64,000 nucleotides of DNA, taken from contig NZ_JABFAJ010000003.1 of NCBI RefSeq assembly GCF_013085345.1, forward strand, positions 248,001-312,000, in the 5' to 3' direction. This document shows positions 34,459-42,695 of the stretch, piece by piece. The translations under genes and the position numbers were made by a program. Every line of letters starts with the position of its first letter. The first letter of the stretch is position 1. This DNA comes from Isoptericola sediminis (GTDB lineage: Bacteria; Actinomycetota; Actinomycetes; Actinomycetales; Cellulomonadaceae). Below the pieces are notes generated by a model. That model was not told the DNA's origin, did no database searches, and was given only the letters and a program-made list of their open reading frames with translations.

Positions 34459-35321
34459 GGGTTCCCCTCCTGGTCTTCGTCCGGACTCACGTCCGCCTCC
34501 ACCGGCTCCGCGTACCGCAACAGCTGGCTGCCCACCCCGGCGAGCTCCAACGAGTCGGCGGTCTCCAGCGAGGACCCGATGCCGTACTGCGACGACAGGA
34601 GCTGCGTGTACGCCGGCGCGTCGGTCCGAGCGTACGCGGTCTGCATCTCCTCCGGGTCACCGATCGCCTCGACCGCGTAGCTCGGCCCGGGCAGCGGCAC
34701 GAGATCCACCATGATCGCCTGGCCGGCGTGCCGGATCGCCGACACCGACGTCAGCCGCTCCCCGCCGACGCTGATCGCCTCCGCGCCGGACGCCCACAGC
34801 GCGTTGACGACCCGCTGCAGGTCGATCGCCTGCACCGGCGCCGACGTCGCCGAACCGTCCTGGGCGGTCCCCACCGCGCCGTCGCTCAGGGTCACCACCA
34901 GTCCCGGCCCCGAGACCGCCACCGACCCGGTGGTCACCCCGTCCAGGCGCAGCCGGTCCACGAGCTCCGCGTCCTGAGCGGCCAACGTCTCCTCGTTCAG
35001 TGCGGTGATCTCCGCCGACAGCGCCGCCGAGCGCTCCCGCAGGTCCTCGGCGGTCGCCTGCCGCGCGAGGATCTCCTCCTGGAGCACCTCGCGCGCCGAG
35101 ACACCCTCCACCGGCGCTCGTAGCTGCTGAGCGGCAGCGACCGTCATCAGCCCGAGCAGCACCGCCAGCAGCCCGAGCAGCGCCAGCGTGGACCGGTGCC
35201 TCCGCTCCCCCGCCGCACGGCGACGCGCCGCCTGGGCGTACCCCGCGTCCAGCGGGCTCTCCATCACCTCGACCAGGAGCGTCATCGACTCGTCCGGGCG
35301 CCGACCCGTCGCCACGTTCAT
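34455..35321 (-). CDS. DUF881-family protein (Rv1823-like)
   Basis: The 288-residue protein has a short basic cytoplasmic start, one transmembrane helix (TLALLGLLAVLLGLMTVAAA, about 46-65), a coiled coil (LQEEILARQATAEDLRERSAAL) and a DUF881 domain (GPGLVVTLSDG, VVNALWASGAEAISVGGERLTSVSAIR, PSYAVEAIGDPEEM). It pairs with the other DUF881 gene around the small basic protein. The ATG overlaps the pgsA stop (ATGA), so the four genes are coupled. Confidence 0.92.
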   Translation of the reverse strand: MNVATGRRPDESMTLLVEVMESPLDAGYAQAARRRAAGERRHRSTLALLGLLAVLLGLMTVAAAQQLRAPVEGVSAREVLQEEILARQATAEDLRERSAALSAEITALNEETLAAQDAELVDRLRLDGVTTGSVAVSGPGLVVTLSDGAVGTAQDGSATSAPVQAIDLQRVVNALWASGAEAISVGGERLTSVSAIRHAGQAIMVDLVPLPGPSYAVEAIGDPEEMQTAYARTDAPAYTQLLSSQYGIGSSLETADSLELAGVGSQLLRYAEPVEADVSPDEDQEGNP

Positions 35322-35959
35322 GCCGCACCTTCCGTCTGCGCCTCACCACGGTCGTCGGTCACCAGCCGTCGCACGTGCCGCACGTACTGGAAGCCGGCCA
35401 GCCAGTACAGCCCGATGCCCCACCAGGCGAACGCCCAGCCGATCACGTGCGCCACCGCACCGACGCCGCCCGGCATCGCCGCCAGGAGCAGCAGCGGGAA
35501 GGCGTACAGCAGCGCGAACGTGCCGGCCTTGCCGACGAACGTGACCGGCACCGGACCGTACCCACGCCGGGCCAGCGGGCGCACCAGGAACGCGAGCATC
35601 ACGTCGCGCGCCACGATGACCGCCAGCACCCACCACGGGATGACGCCGCGCCAGGTCAGGCCGATCAACGTCACGAGGATGAACAACCGGTCCGCCGCGG
35701 GGTCCAGCATCTGGCCCAGCTTGGTGACCTGGTTCAGCCGGCGCGCCAGGACGCCGTCCAGCCAGTCCGTCGCACCCGACGCGGCGAGAACCACCAGCGC
35801 CCACACGTCCTCGCCCACGACGATCAGGACGGCGAACACGGGCACCAGCGCCAGACGAAGCATGCTGACGACGTTCGGGACCGTCCAGACCGCCGAGTCG
35901 GCCTGCCCACCTGCCTGCACGTTCACCGCCTGCGTCCACCGGGCTGCTACCTCGCACAT
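35318..35959 (-). CDS. pgsA: CDP-alcohol phosphatidyltransferase (PgsA2-like)
   Basis: The protein carries the full CDP-alcohol phosphotransferase motif D-G-x2-A-R-x8-G-x3-D-x3-D as DWLDGVLARRLNQVTKLGQMLDPAADR, with about six membrane helices. By synteny with Rv1822 it is PgsA2, a homologue of phosphatidylglycerophosphate synthase whose exact substrate in actinobacteria is debated (cardiolipin synthesis has been proposed). The start is uncertain: ATG 35959 (213 residues) is preferred over an upstream ATG at 36052, which would run across the divergent promoter; a GTG at 35923 is also possible. It is the first gene of the coupled pgsA-DUF881-Sbp-DUF881 operon. Confidence 0.88.
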   Translation of the reverse strand: MCEVAARWTQAVNVQAGGQADSAVWTVPNVVSMLRLALVPVFAVLIVVGEDVWALVVLAASGATDWLDGVLARRLNQVTKLGQMLDPAADRLFILVTLIGLTWRGVIPWWVLAVIVARDVMLAFLVRPLARRGYGPVPVTFVGKAGTFALLYAFPLLLLAAMPGGVGAVAHVIGWAFAWWGIGLYWLAGFQYVRHVRRLVTDDRGEAQTEGAA

Positions 35960-36088
35960 CCTACGCACCCGCGGCCCGTCCACGACGTAGTGGGCAAACT
36001 CACCGGGCCCCGCCCTCCCCCGGTGACCGCACGCCCCGTAGCATGGAGGCATTCCCTCGGAGTTCGTCGTCCTCCCGCGTGTTCAAGG

Positions 36089-36110
36089 GCCCCGCCACCA
36101 GCGGCGGGGC
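36089..36110 (+). other. leader hairpin upstream of the DEAD-box helicase
   Basis: GCCCCGCC-accagc-GGCGGGGC is a perfect 8-bp stem 83 nt before the helicase start, inside what looks like a long 5' leader (about 36060-36192). The leader has no ribosome-binding site close to the start, and the hairpin may serve attenuation or autoregulation, as long leaders do in other cold-inducible helicase mRNAs (inference). Confidence 0.45.
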
Positions 36111-36192
36111 AGGTGTGTGTACGGGACAGAGCGACCGCCTCGCCGCCACGGCGACGCAGGACTCCCCCGCACCCGACGAATGGTCAAACCCC

Positions 36193-38004
36193 ATGAGCAC
36201 CCCTGACTCCACCCTGCCCACCGACGTGCAGCCCGCGTTCAGCGAGCTCGGCCTGCCCGACCCGCTCCAGCGCGCCGTCGACGACCTCGGCTTCACCACG
36301 CCCTCCCCCATCCAGGCCGAGGCCATCCCCGCCCTGCTGGCCGGACGGGACATCACCGGTGTCGCCCAGACCGGTACCGGCAAGACCGCCGCCTTCGGCC
36401 TGCCGCTGCTCGCCGCGCTCGACCCCGCGGCCGACGTCGCCCGGGGCCGCGTCCAGGCGCTCGTGCTCGCCCCCACCCGCGAGCTCGCCATGCAGGTCGC
36501 CGAGGCCGTCGAGTCCTTCGCCGCCCACCTGCCCGGCGTCCACGTCCTGCCCGTCTACGGCGGCGCCCCCTACCAGCCGCAGCAGCGCGCCCTGCGCGAC
36601 GGCGTGCACGTCGTCGTCGGCACCCCCGGGCGCGTCATGGACCACATGGAGCGTTCCGCCCTCACCCTCGAGGACGTGAAGTTCCTCGTCCTCGACGAGG
36701 CCGACGAGATGCTGCGCATGGGCTTCGCGGAGGACGTCGAGAAGATCTTCGGCCAGGCGCCCGCCGAGCGGCAGGTGGCCCTGTTCTCCGCCACCATGCC
36801 GGCCGCGATCCGCCACGTCGCCGACACCCACATGACCGACCCGGTGCAGATCGCCGTCAGCCGGCAGTCCAGCACCGTCACCACCGTCGAGCAGACCTAC
36901 GCCGTTGTGCCCTTCCGGCACAAGGTCGGCTCGCTGGTCCGCGTCCTGGCCACCTCCGACGCCGACGCCACCATCGTCTTCACACGCACCCGCGCCGCCG
37001 CCGAGGAGGTCGGCGTCGCCCTCGTCGAGCGCGGCGTGTCCGCCGCCACCATCTCCGGCGACGTCGCCCAGAAGGAGCGCGAGAAGATCGTCGAGCGCCT
37101 GCGCAACGGCTCCCTCGACGTGCTCGTCGCCACCGACGTCGCCGCCCGCGGCCTGGACGTCGACCGCATCGGACTCGTCGTCAACTTCGACCTGCCCCGC
37201 GAGGCCGAGGCCTACGTGCACCGCATCGGCCGCACCGGTCGCGCCGGCCGCACCGGCAAGGCCCTGTCCTTCGTCACCCCCCACGAGCGCGGCAAGCTCA
37301 AGCACATCGAGCGCACCATCCGCACCAGGCTCACCGAGGCCGAGATCCCCTCGCCCCGCGACGTCTCCGCCCACCGGGCCGGCACCATCCTGTCCACCGT
37401 GCCCACCCGGCTCGAGGCCGGCCGCCTCGACCTGTACACCGAGCTGCTCACCCAGCACCTCACCCCCGGCGAGGACGGCACCACTCCCGACCCCACCCAG
37501 GTCGCCGCAGCCCTGCTGGCGCTCGCGGTGGGAGACGACGGGCCGCAGCACCTGGCCGCTCAGGCCGAGCACGAGAAGGAGCGCGCCGAGGTCCGCGGCG
37601 GACGCACGCGGGAGACGAAGCGTGCCGAGCGGTCGGACCGTGACGGCGACCGCACGCACCGCCACCCCCGGGCCGACCGTCGTGAGGACCGGCCCCGCGG
37701 CATCCGGCGCCCCGCCGAGGGCACCCGGTACCGGGTCGCGGTCGGCCACGCGCACGGCGCCCAGCCCCGCGGCATCGTCGGGGCGCTGACCAACGAGGGC
37801 GGTCTGCGCGGCGCGGACATCGGCAAGATCGACATCTTCGGCAGCTTCTCGCTCGTCGACATCACCAAGCCGCTCGACGACGCGGCGATGAACAAGATCG
37901 GCCGGGCCAACGTCGCCGGCCGCCAGCTGCGCATCGCCCCGGACAAGGGCGCACCGCAGGGTCGTGCCCCGCGCAGCGAGCGGCGCCCCGCCCACACCGC
38001 CTGA
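36193..38004 (+). CDS. deaD: DEAD/DEAH-box RNA helicase (DeaD/CsdA-like)
   Basis: The 603-residue protein shows the Q motif ([13 protein letters not shown]), Walker [27 protein letters not shown], and the second-domain motifs [16 protein letters not shown] and HRIGRTGR. After a basic linker ([24 protein letters not shown]), the C-terminal DbpA-type RNA-binding fold is seen: [34 protein letters not shown]. This is the CsdA/DeaD layout of ribosome-assembly and cold-shock helicases. The Met at 36193 was chosen because the family begins just after it; the frame is open from 36043. Confidence 0.95.
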   Translation: MSTPDSTLPTDVQPAFSELGLPDPLQRAVDDLGFTTPSPIQAEAIPALLAGRDITGVAQTGTGKTAAFGLPLLAALDPAADVARGRVQALVLAPTRELAMQVAEAVESFAAHLPGVHVLPVYGGAPYQPQQRALRDGVHVVVGTPGRVMDHMERSALTLEDVKFLVLDEADEMLRMGFAEDVEKIFGQAPAERQVALFSATMPAAIRHVADTHMTDPVQIAVSRQSSTVTTVEQTYAVVPFRHKVGSLVRVLATSDADATIVFTRTRAAAEEVGVALVERGVSAATISGDVAQKEREKIVERLRNGSLDVLVATDVAARGLDVDRIGLVVNFDLPREAEAYVHRIGRTGRAGRTGKALSFVTPHERGKLKHIERTIRTRLTEAEIPSPRDVSAHRAGTILSTVPTRLEAGRLDLYTELLTQHLTPGEDGTTPDPTQVAAALLALAVGDDGPQHLAAQAEHEKERAEVRGGRTRETKRAERSDRDGDRTHRHPRADRREDRPRGIRRPAEGTRYRVAVGHAHGAQPRGIVGALTNEGGLRGADIGKIDIFGSFSLVDITKPLDDAAMNKIGRANVAGRQLRIAPDKGAPQGRAPRSERRPAHTA

Positions 38005-38010
38005 GCACGG

Positions 38011-38040
38011 GGCGCCCGGCGTCAGTCGACGTCGGGCGCC
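38011..38040. terminator. bidirectional terminator between deaD and PH-domain gene
   Basis: Arms 38011-38023 and 38028-38040 (13 bp, one mismatch) with loop AGTC, overlapping the stop of the minus-strand PH gene and starting 7 nt after the deaD stop. Confidence 0.7.
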
Positions 38041-38480
38041 TCGCCCAGGCGCTGCACGAGAGACTGCAGCCGACGCGCCTCGGCCATTCCCCGCTCGCCG
38101 TCGGCGCGCTGGATCGCCATGACGGCGAGGGTGCCGCCGTCGGCCAGGTCGAGCACCACCCAGGAGTCGTTCGTCGTCATCCGCACCGCGACGATCTCGG
38201 GCCAGGTGACCCGTCGGGTCCGCACGACGTTGCGCACCGTGAGGCCGTCGTCGTCCGGACGGGCGTGCACGCCTCCCAGGCGCCACAGCAGCCACACGAC
38301 GAACGCGGCGAAGACGACGAAGGACAGCCTGGTCCCGTCGCCCAGCAGCACGCCCGTGGGGGCGAAGAGCCCGACGAGCAGGCTCCCGCCCGCCGCGACG
38401 GCACCGGTCACCACGACCGCCACCCTCGCCCAGAGCGGGCGGAACGTGCGGAACTCCCGACCGGTGCTGTCGTCGACCAT
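38022..38480 (-). CDS. bacterial PH-domain membrane protein
   Basis: The 152-residue protein has two transmembrane helices (AVVVTGAVAAGGSLLVGLFA and LSFVVFAAFVVWLLWRLGGV) followed by a bPH-type domain (DGLTVRNVVRTRRVTWPEIVAVRMTTNDSWVVLDLADG), characteristic of a common actinobacterial family (bPH_6). Function is unknown, perhaps membrane or lipid sensing. It follows hisG by 3 nt on the same strand, and this hisG-PH adjacency is common in actinobacteria. Confidence 0.88.
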   Translation of the reverse strand: MVDDSTGREFRTFRPLWARVAVVVTGAVAAGGSLLVGLFAPTGVLLGDGTRLSFVVFAAFVVWLLWRLGGVHARPDDDGLTVRNVVRTRRVTWPEIVAVRMTTNDSWVVLDLADGGTLAVMAIQRADGERGMAEARRLQSLVQRLGEAPDVD

Positions 38481-38483
38481 CGT

Positions 38484-39332
38484 CTAGAGGCGGCAGGCGT
38501 GGATGGACGTGACGAGGATGCCGCGTGCCCCCACCTCGTAGAGCACGTCCATGACGCGGTTGGTGTCCGCCCGGCGCACCATCGACCGCACGGCGGCCGA
38601 CTGGCCGTTGTGCAGCGGGGACACCGTGGGCGACTCGAAGCCCGGGGTCACCGCCACCGCGGCGTCGAGGAGCTCCATCGGCACGTCGTAGTCCAGCAGG
38701 ACGTACTCCCGGGCGGTGATCACGCCCTGGAGGCGTCGTGTGAGGACGTCGAGCCCGGCGGGCTCCGGTGCGTCGGCGTGGCGGATCATCACGGCCTCGG
38801 ACCGCAGGATCGGCTCGCCGAACACCTCCATGCCGGCGGCGCGCAGCGTCGTCCCGGTCTCGACGACGTCGGCGATGACGTCCGCGACGCCAAGCCGGAC
38901 CGAGCTCTCCACCGCACCGTCGAGGTGCACGATCGCCGAGGGCTCGACACCCTTGCGTGCCAGGTGGTCGGCGACCAACCGGGTGTAGGACGAGGCGACG
39001 CGCTTGCCGGCGATGTCATCCACCTGCGTGATGGTCCCGGCCGGTGCGGCGTAGCGGAACGTCGACCCCGCGAAGCCGAGCGGAAGGTGCTCGACCGCCG
39101 CGGCGCCCGAGTCGAGCAGCAGGTCGCGGCCGGTGATACCGACGTCGACGGTGCCGGCGCCGACGTAGACGGCCACGTCCCGCGGGCGCAGGAAGAAGAA
39201 CTCGACGTCGTTGTCGGCGTCGGTGAGCACGAGCTCACGGCCGTCGCGACGCTGGCGGTACCCGGCCTCGCGCAGCATGTCGGTGGCGGGTGTGGACAGT
39301 GACCCCTTGTTGGGGACGGCGATGCGGAGCAA
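38484..39332 (-). CDS. hisG: ATP phosphoribosyltransferase (long form)
   Basis: First step of histidine synthesis: ATP plus PRPP to phosphoribosyl-ATP. The 282-residue protein has the HisG start [21 protein letters not shown], the PRPP-binding strand [17 protein letters not shown] and a C-terminal ACT-like regulatory domain ([27 protein letters not shown]) that binds histidine, so this is the hexameric, feedback-inhibited form that needs no HisZ. It follows hisE with 69 nt between, in the usual actinobacterial hisE-hisG order. Confidence 0.96.
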   Translation of the reverse strand: MLRIAVPNKGSLSTPATDMLREAGYRQRRDGRELVLTDADNDVEFFFLRPRDVAVYVGAGTVDVGITGRDLLLDSGAAAVEHLPLGFAGSTFRYAAPAGTITQVDDIAGKRVASSYTRLVADHLARKGVEPSAIVHLDGAVESSVRLGVADVIADVVETGTTLRAAGMEVFGEPILRSEAVMIRHADAPEPAGLDVLTRRLQGVITAREYVLLDYDVPMELLDAAVAVTPGFESPTVSPLHNGQSAAVRSMVRRADTNRVMDVLYEVGARGILVTSIHACRL

Positions 39333-39401
39333 CGGGTTACCTCGTTCTGGTCTGGATCGGTGGAGACGTCGGAGCGCGCCGGGCCGGGAACGACCGAGCG
39401 C

Positions 39402-39665
39402 TCAGAGATGGTCGTAGACGTCCTCCAGCGTGAGCCCCTTGGCCAGCATCAGGACCTGCAGGTGGTAGAGCAGCTGGGAGATCTCCTCGGCGGCCGCCTC
39501 GTCCGACTCGTGCTCGGCGGCCATCCACACCTCGGCGGCCTCCTCCACGATCTTCTTGCCGATCGCATGGACGCCGGCGTCCAGCTGCGCGACGGTCCCC
39601 GACCCGGCGGGACGGGACTCGGCCTTGGCGGACAGCTCGGCGAACAGGGAGTCGAAGGTCTTCAC
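39402..39665 (-). CDS. hisE: phosphoribosyl-ATP pyrophosphatase
   Basis: Second step of histidine synthesis. With the GTG start at 39665 the protein has 87 residues, the normal HisE length: [19 protein letters not shown], then the MazG-like metal-binding helix [44 protein letters not shown] at 39673-39678 lies 7 nt before the GTG (leaderless), which supports this start over a longer in-frame one. The 152 nt upstream, to rpe, hold only this promoter and an AT-rich patch near 39755-39765. Confidence 0.95.
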   Translation of the reverse strand: MKTFDSLFAELSAKAESRPAGSGTVAQLDAGVHAIGKKIVEEAAEVWMAAEHESDEAAAEEISQLLYHLQVLMLAKGLTLEDVYDHL

Positions 39666-39817
39666 GACCCCCAGCGTAGACGGAGACCCTCGCGTCCCTG
39701 CTGCTGGGGTCCGTGGTGCGGACGTCTGTCTCGTCACCCTTTGGTGCTTGGCACACTATTTTTGTCGGGAGCCGAAGGGCGGCACGTTCGTCGTGCGCGG
39801 CCCCGGCTCCGTGCCGC

Positions 39818-40480
39818 TCAGTGCACGTGGCGCTCGGCCATCGCCCGCAGGGTCTCGATCTCCCCCGGGACGTCCTCGGCGCCGTACACCGCGGAGCCCG
39901 CCACGAAGACGTTCGCCCCCGCCTCGGCCGCCCGCTCGATCGTGTCGCGGGACACTCCCCCGTCGACCTGGATGTGGACGTCGAGGTCCTGCTCGCTGAT
40001 CGCGCGCCGCGCGCGGCGGATCTTGGGCAGCGTGCCCTCGATGAAGGACTGGCCGCCGAAGCCCGGTTCGACCGTCATGACGAGGATCATGTCCACCTCG
40101 GCGAGCAGGTCGAGGTACGGCTCCACCGGCGTCGCGGGGCGCAGCGCCACCCCGGCGCGGGCACCCAGGCGTCGCAGCTCGCGCGCCAGCCGCACCGGGG
40201 CCTGCGCCGCCTCCGCGTGGAAGGTGACCGACGCCGCGCCGGCCTCGGCGTAGGCGGGCGCCCACCGGTCCGGGTCCGCGATCATCAGGTGGCCGTCGAC
40301 AGGTACCGGCGAGACCTGCACCAGCCGCTCGAACACCGGCAGGCCCAGCGTCAGGTTCGGCACGAAGTGGTAGTCCATGACGTCGACGTGGGCGGCGTCC
40401 GCCGTCGCGATGGCGTGCAGGTCACGCTCGAGGTTGGCGAAGTCGGCGGACAGGATGCTCGGGTTGATCAGTGCAGGCAT
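39818..40480 (-). CDS. rpe: ribulose-phosphate 3-epimerase
   Basis: Pentose phosphate pathway enzyme, 220 residues, a TIM barrel with all family marks: [57 protein letters not shown] and [29 protein letters not shown]. The metal ligands (His and Asp of VDVMDYHFV, His of DGHLM, Asp of QVDGG) are present; MDYHFV replaces the more usual MDGHFV. TAGGCT at 40487-40492 is 6 nt before the ATG. It is divergent from a GNAT gene whose start is 38 nt away. Confidence 0.95.
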   Translation of the reverse strand: MPALINPSILSADFANLERDLHAIATADAAHVDVMDYHFVPNLTLGLPVFERLVQVSPVPVDGHLMIADPDRWAPAYAEAGAASVTFHAEAAQAPVRLARELRRLGARAGVALRPATPVEPYLDLLAEVDMILVMTVEPGFGGQSFIEGTLPKIRRARRAISEQDLDVHIQVDGGVSRDTIERAAEAGANVFVAGSAVYGAEDVPGEIETLRAMAERHVH

Positions 40481-40518
40481 GGCCTCAGCCTAGGACGCGG
40501 TCGGTCTAGGCTCGCCCC

Positions 40519-41067
40519 GTGGCACCACTCCCCTCCCCCGGCGACGGACCGCCCGGTGCGGCGGAGCGTCCCCGGATCCGGCGCGCCGTCCCGGCGGACC
40601 TCCCGGCGGTCGCCGCGATCTTCGCGCCGTACGTGACCGGTACGGCGGTCACCTTCGCGGAGGATCCGCCGAGCGCCGCCGACTGGTCCGACCAGCTGGA
40701 GGACGCGGACGCGGGCGGGCTCCCCTTCCTCGTCGCCGAGCTCGACGGCGAGGTCGTCGGGTACGCCTGCGTGACACCCTGGCGTCCGCGGGCGGCCTAC
40801 CGCCACACCGTCGAGGACACGATCTACCTGGCGCCGACCGCGCAGGGCCGCGGCGTGGGGACCCGCCTGCTGTCGGCGCTGCTGGACGCCTGCACGGTGG
40901 CCGGCATCCGCCAGGTGGTCGCGGTCGTCGCCGACGACCCGGCGGGTGCCGGGTCGGTGCCCCTGCACCGTCGCCTCGGGTTCGAGGTCGTCGGGGTGCT
41001 GCGCGACGTCGGACGCAAGCACGGACGCGACGTCAGCACGATGCTCATGCAGCGCACGCTGCACTGA
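40519..41067 (+). CDS. GNAT acetyltransferase, phosphinothricin/methionine-sulfone type
   Basis: The 182-residue protein resembles the PAT/YncA-type N-acetyltransferases: [33 protein letters not shown] at the start, GYACVTPWRPRAAYRHTVEDTIYLAPTAQGRGVGTRLLSALL (acetyl-CoA loop QGRGVG) and SVPLHRRLGFEVVGVLRDVGRKHGRDV at the end. The AYRHTVED strand is characteristic of enzymes acting on phosphinothricin or methionine sulfoximine/sulfone. GTG start, with TAGGCT 6 nt upstream (leaderless). Confidence 0.9.
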   Translation: MAPLPSPGDGPPGAAERPRIRRAVPADLPAVAAIFAPYVTGTAVTFAEDPPSAADWSDQLEDADAGGLPFLVAELDGEVVGYACVTPWRPRAAYRHTVEDTIYLAPTAQGRGVGTRLLSALLDACTVAGIRQVVAVVADDPAGAGSVPLHRRLGFEVVGVLRDVGRKHGRDVSTMLMQRTLH

Positions 41068-41071
41068 CCGG

Positions 41072-42352
41072 TCAGCGCAGGTCGGCGCGCAGACGGTCGG
41101 TGCAGGCCTCGACCGTCCGCCAGGCGTCCGCCCCGACCCCCGGGTGGACGTCACGGTCGATCTCTCCCAGGGCGGTGCGCAGCGCGTCGAGCGTCGTGCC
41201 GACGACCCGGGCGGCACGACGCCGCGGCAGCCCCCACGCGACACCCTCGTCCACGAGGTCGGTCCCGGTGATCGCATCCATGTCCCGCGTGCCCGCCACG
41301 TCCATGGCGAAGACGCGGGAGGCGTGCCCGTGGTGCAGGTGCATGGAGATGTCGTACGCCGGAGCCAGCGACACCGTCCCGTCCGCCCGGCGCAGCATCG
41401 AGATGTTCTTGGCGTGGGCGTCGGTGTTGCCGAGGGCCAGGTTGAGCGTCGTCAGCGCCAGGAGGCGGTCCGGGCGGGAGCCGTCGTCGCGCAGCACCTG
41501 GGCGATCGCCCGCAGCGACGGGATGGTCCGTCCGTGCTGGAACTTGCGCTCCGGGTCGCGGGTGTTGATGCCCAGCGCCTGGGCGGCGTCCTCCTGGTGG
41601 ATCCGTCGCAGCCCGCCCGGCGCCTCGGCGTCGGGGACGCGGTCGTACCGGGACACGACGAGGCAGCGCACGTCCTCGAAGGTCTCCACGTGCGCCTGGA
41701 TCGTGGTGAGGCCGATGCGTCGTGCGAGCTCGATCGCCGCCGCCTCGGTGTCGACGAGGTCCGCGGTCGGCGAGTCCGCGGCGCGCGCAACCTTGAGGAT
41801 GTGGGTGGTCGGCTGGTCGCGGGGTGCCCGGATCCAGGTCCCACCCTCGCGCACGAGCCCGAGCTTCGGTTCCATGCCGGGGAGCGAGCTGGTCAGGTGT
41901 TCGCTCCTTCCCCGACCGCCGGCCCTCGCGAGGGCCTCGCGCAGGAGCTCCGCCACGCCGGCCGCGTCGAGCGGGAACGGATCACCACCTTCGCCACCCG
42001 GGGTCCGGCCCGACGCCACGAACTGGAGCGCACCGACCGTGTCCCCGCCGTACGCGGCGAAGAAGGCCACCGGGTCCTCCGGGTCGACACCGGCCTCCAT
42101 CGCCATGTTGTCGCGGACGCGCCCCTCGGGCATGAGCCCGTCGAGCCAAGCCGTCACGCGGGCAGGGTGCGGGCGCGCTCCCTCGTCGATGGGCAGCAGG
42201 TGGGAGAGGATGCGTGATCCCCACCCCCATCGAGCGGACGCCGACGCATCCCATTCCAGCTCGGCACGGGGACCGCCGCGCAGCGTCGGGCTGCTGCTGA
42301 AGCGCGCCAGCCTGCTGCCGTAGAGCCAGACGTCGATCTCAGTCGCGACCAC
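41072..42352 (-). CDS. hipA: HipA-family serine/threonine kinase toxin
   Basis: The 426-residue protein has the HipA N-terminal domain (about 1-115, with WLDGLMPEGRVRDNMA) and kinase domain. Visible residues: the SSLPG loop (155-159, the autophosphorylation/activation loop), the ATP-binding Lys187 (THILK), catalytic Asp311 with Lys315 and Asn316 (GNTDAHAKN), and Asp334 of the metal-binding YDI. E. coli HipA phosphorylates glutamyl-tRNA synthetase and induces persistence; the target here is unknown. It overlaps hipB by 14 nt, and the catalytic set is intact. Confidence 0.93.
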   Translation of the reverse strand: MVATEIDVWLYGSRLARFSSSPTLRGGPRAELEWDASASARWGWGSRILSHLLPIDEGARPHPARVTAWLDGLMPEGRVRDNMAMEAGVDPEDPVAFFAAYGGDTVGALQFVASGRTPGGEGGDPFPLDAAGVAELLREALARAGGRGRSEHLTSSLPGMEPKLGLVREGGTWIRAPRDQPTTHILKVARAADSPTADLVDTEAAAIELARRIGLTTIQAHVETFEDVRCLVVSRYDRVPDAEAPGGLRRIHQEDAAQALGINTRDPERKFQHGRTIPSLRAIAQVLRDDGSRPDRLLALTTLNLALGNTDAHAKNISMLRRADGTVSLAPAYDISMHLHHGHASRVFAMDVAGTRDMDAITGTDLVDEGVAWGLPRRRAARVVGTTLDALRTALGEIDRDVHPGVGADAWRTVEACTDRLRADLR

Positions 42353-42587
42353 GGGTGCTCCGCGCGACGAGCCGGACGTCGATGCCGAGCTCGTCGAACA
42401 TCTCGAAGAGCCGCGTGATGTAGAGGTTGCCCACGCCCGACTCCACCTCCGACACGTACTGCCGCGTCAGCCCCAGCTCGTCCGCGAGCGCCGCCTGGCT
42501 GAGGTGTCGTTCGCGGCGGGTCGCCTGCACGAAGCGACCGATGTCTCGTGCGCTGCGGGCTTGCGTCCATCGGGGCTCGTCGACCAT
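42339..42587 (-). CDS. hipB: HipB-like XRE-family antitoxin/regulator
   Basis: The 82-residue protein is a Cro/CI helix-turn-helix: IGRFVQATRRERHLSQAALADELGLTRQYVSEVESGVGNLYITRLFEMFDELGIDVRLV. It is slightly longer than E. coli HipB's core, with a short basic tail. As usual it precedes hipA and overlaps it. It should neutralise HipA and repress the operon; two palindromes immediately upstream (42597-42607 and 42630-42645) are the likely operators. Confidence 0.92.
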   Translation of the reverse strand: MVDEPRWTQARSARDIGRFVQATRRERHLSQAALADELGLTRQYVSEVESGVGNLYITRLFEMFDELGIDVRLVARSTRGRD

Positions 42588-42596
42588 GGCGCCTGC

Positions 42597-42645
42597 TCCT
42601 GTCAGGATATTCGAACAGCACGGGTAGGCGTCAGGTTATCCTGAC
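42597..42645 (-). promoter_or_regulatory. hipBA promoter region with two palindromic operators
   Basis: TCCTG-t-CAGGA (42597-42607) and GTCAGG-ttat-CCTGAC (42630-42645) are perfect inverted repeats sharing the half-site TCCTG/CAGGA. They lie 10 and 43 nt before the hipB start. E. coli HipB sites (TATCCN8GGATA) share the ATCC/GGAT core. The arrangement fits cooperative autorepression. Confidence 0.7.
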
Positions 42646-42695
42646 CAGCCTCGGGGGTGCAAGGTTTTCCCGACGCCGGAGCGCGGCGAGCCGGC

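Noticed and set aside
39755-39830. Hairpin and T-run as terminator of rpe
   Set aside because: The T tract (near 39762) lies on the plus strand ahead of the hairpin (GGAGCC/GGCTCC), so on the minus strand the hairpin would be followed by A residues.
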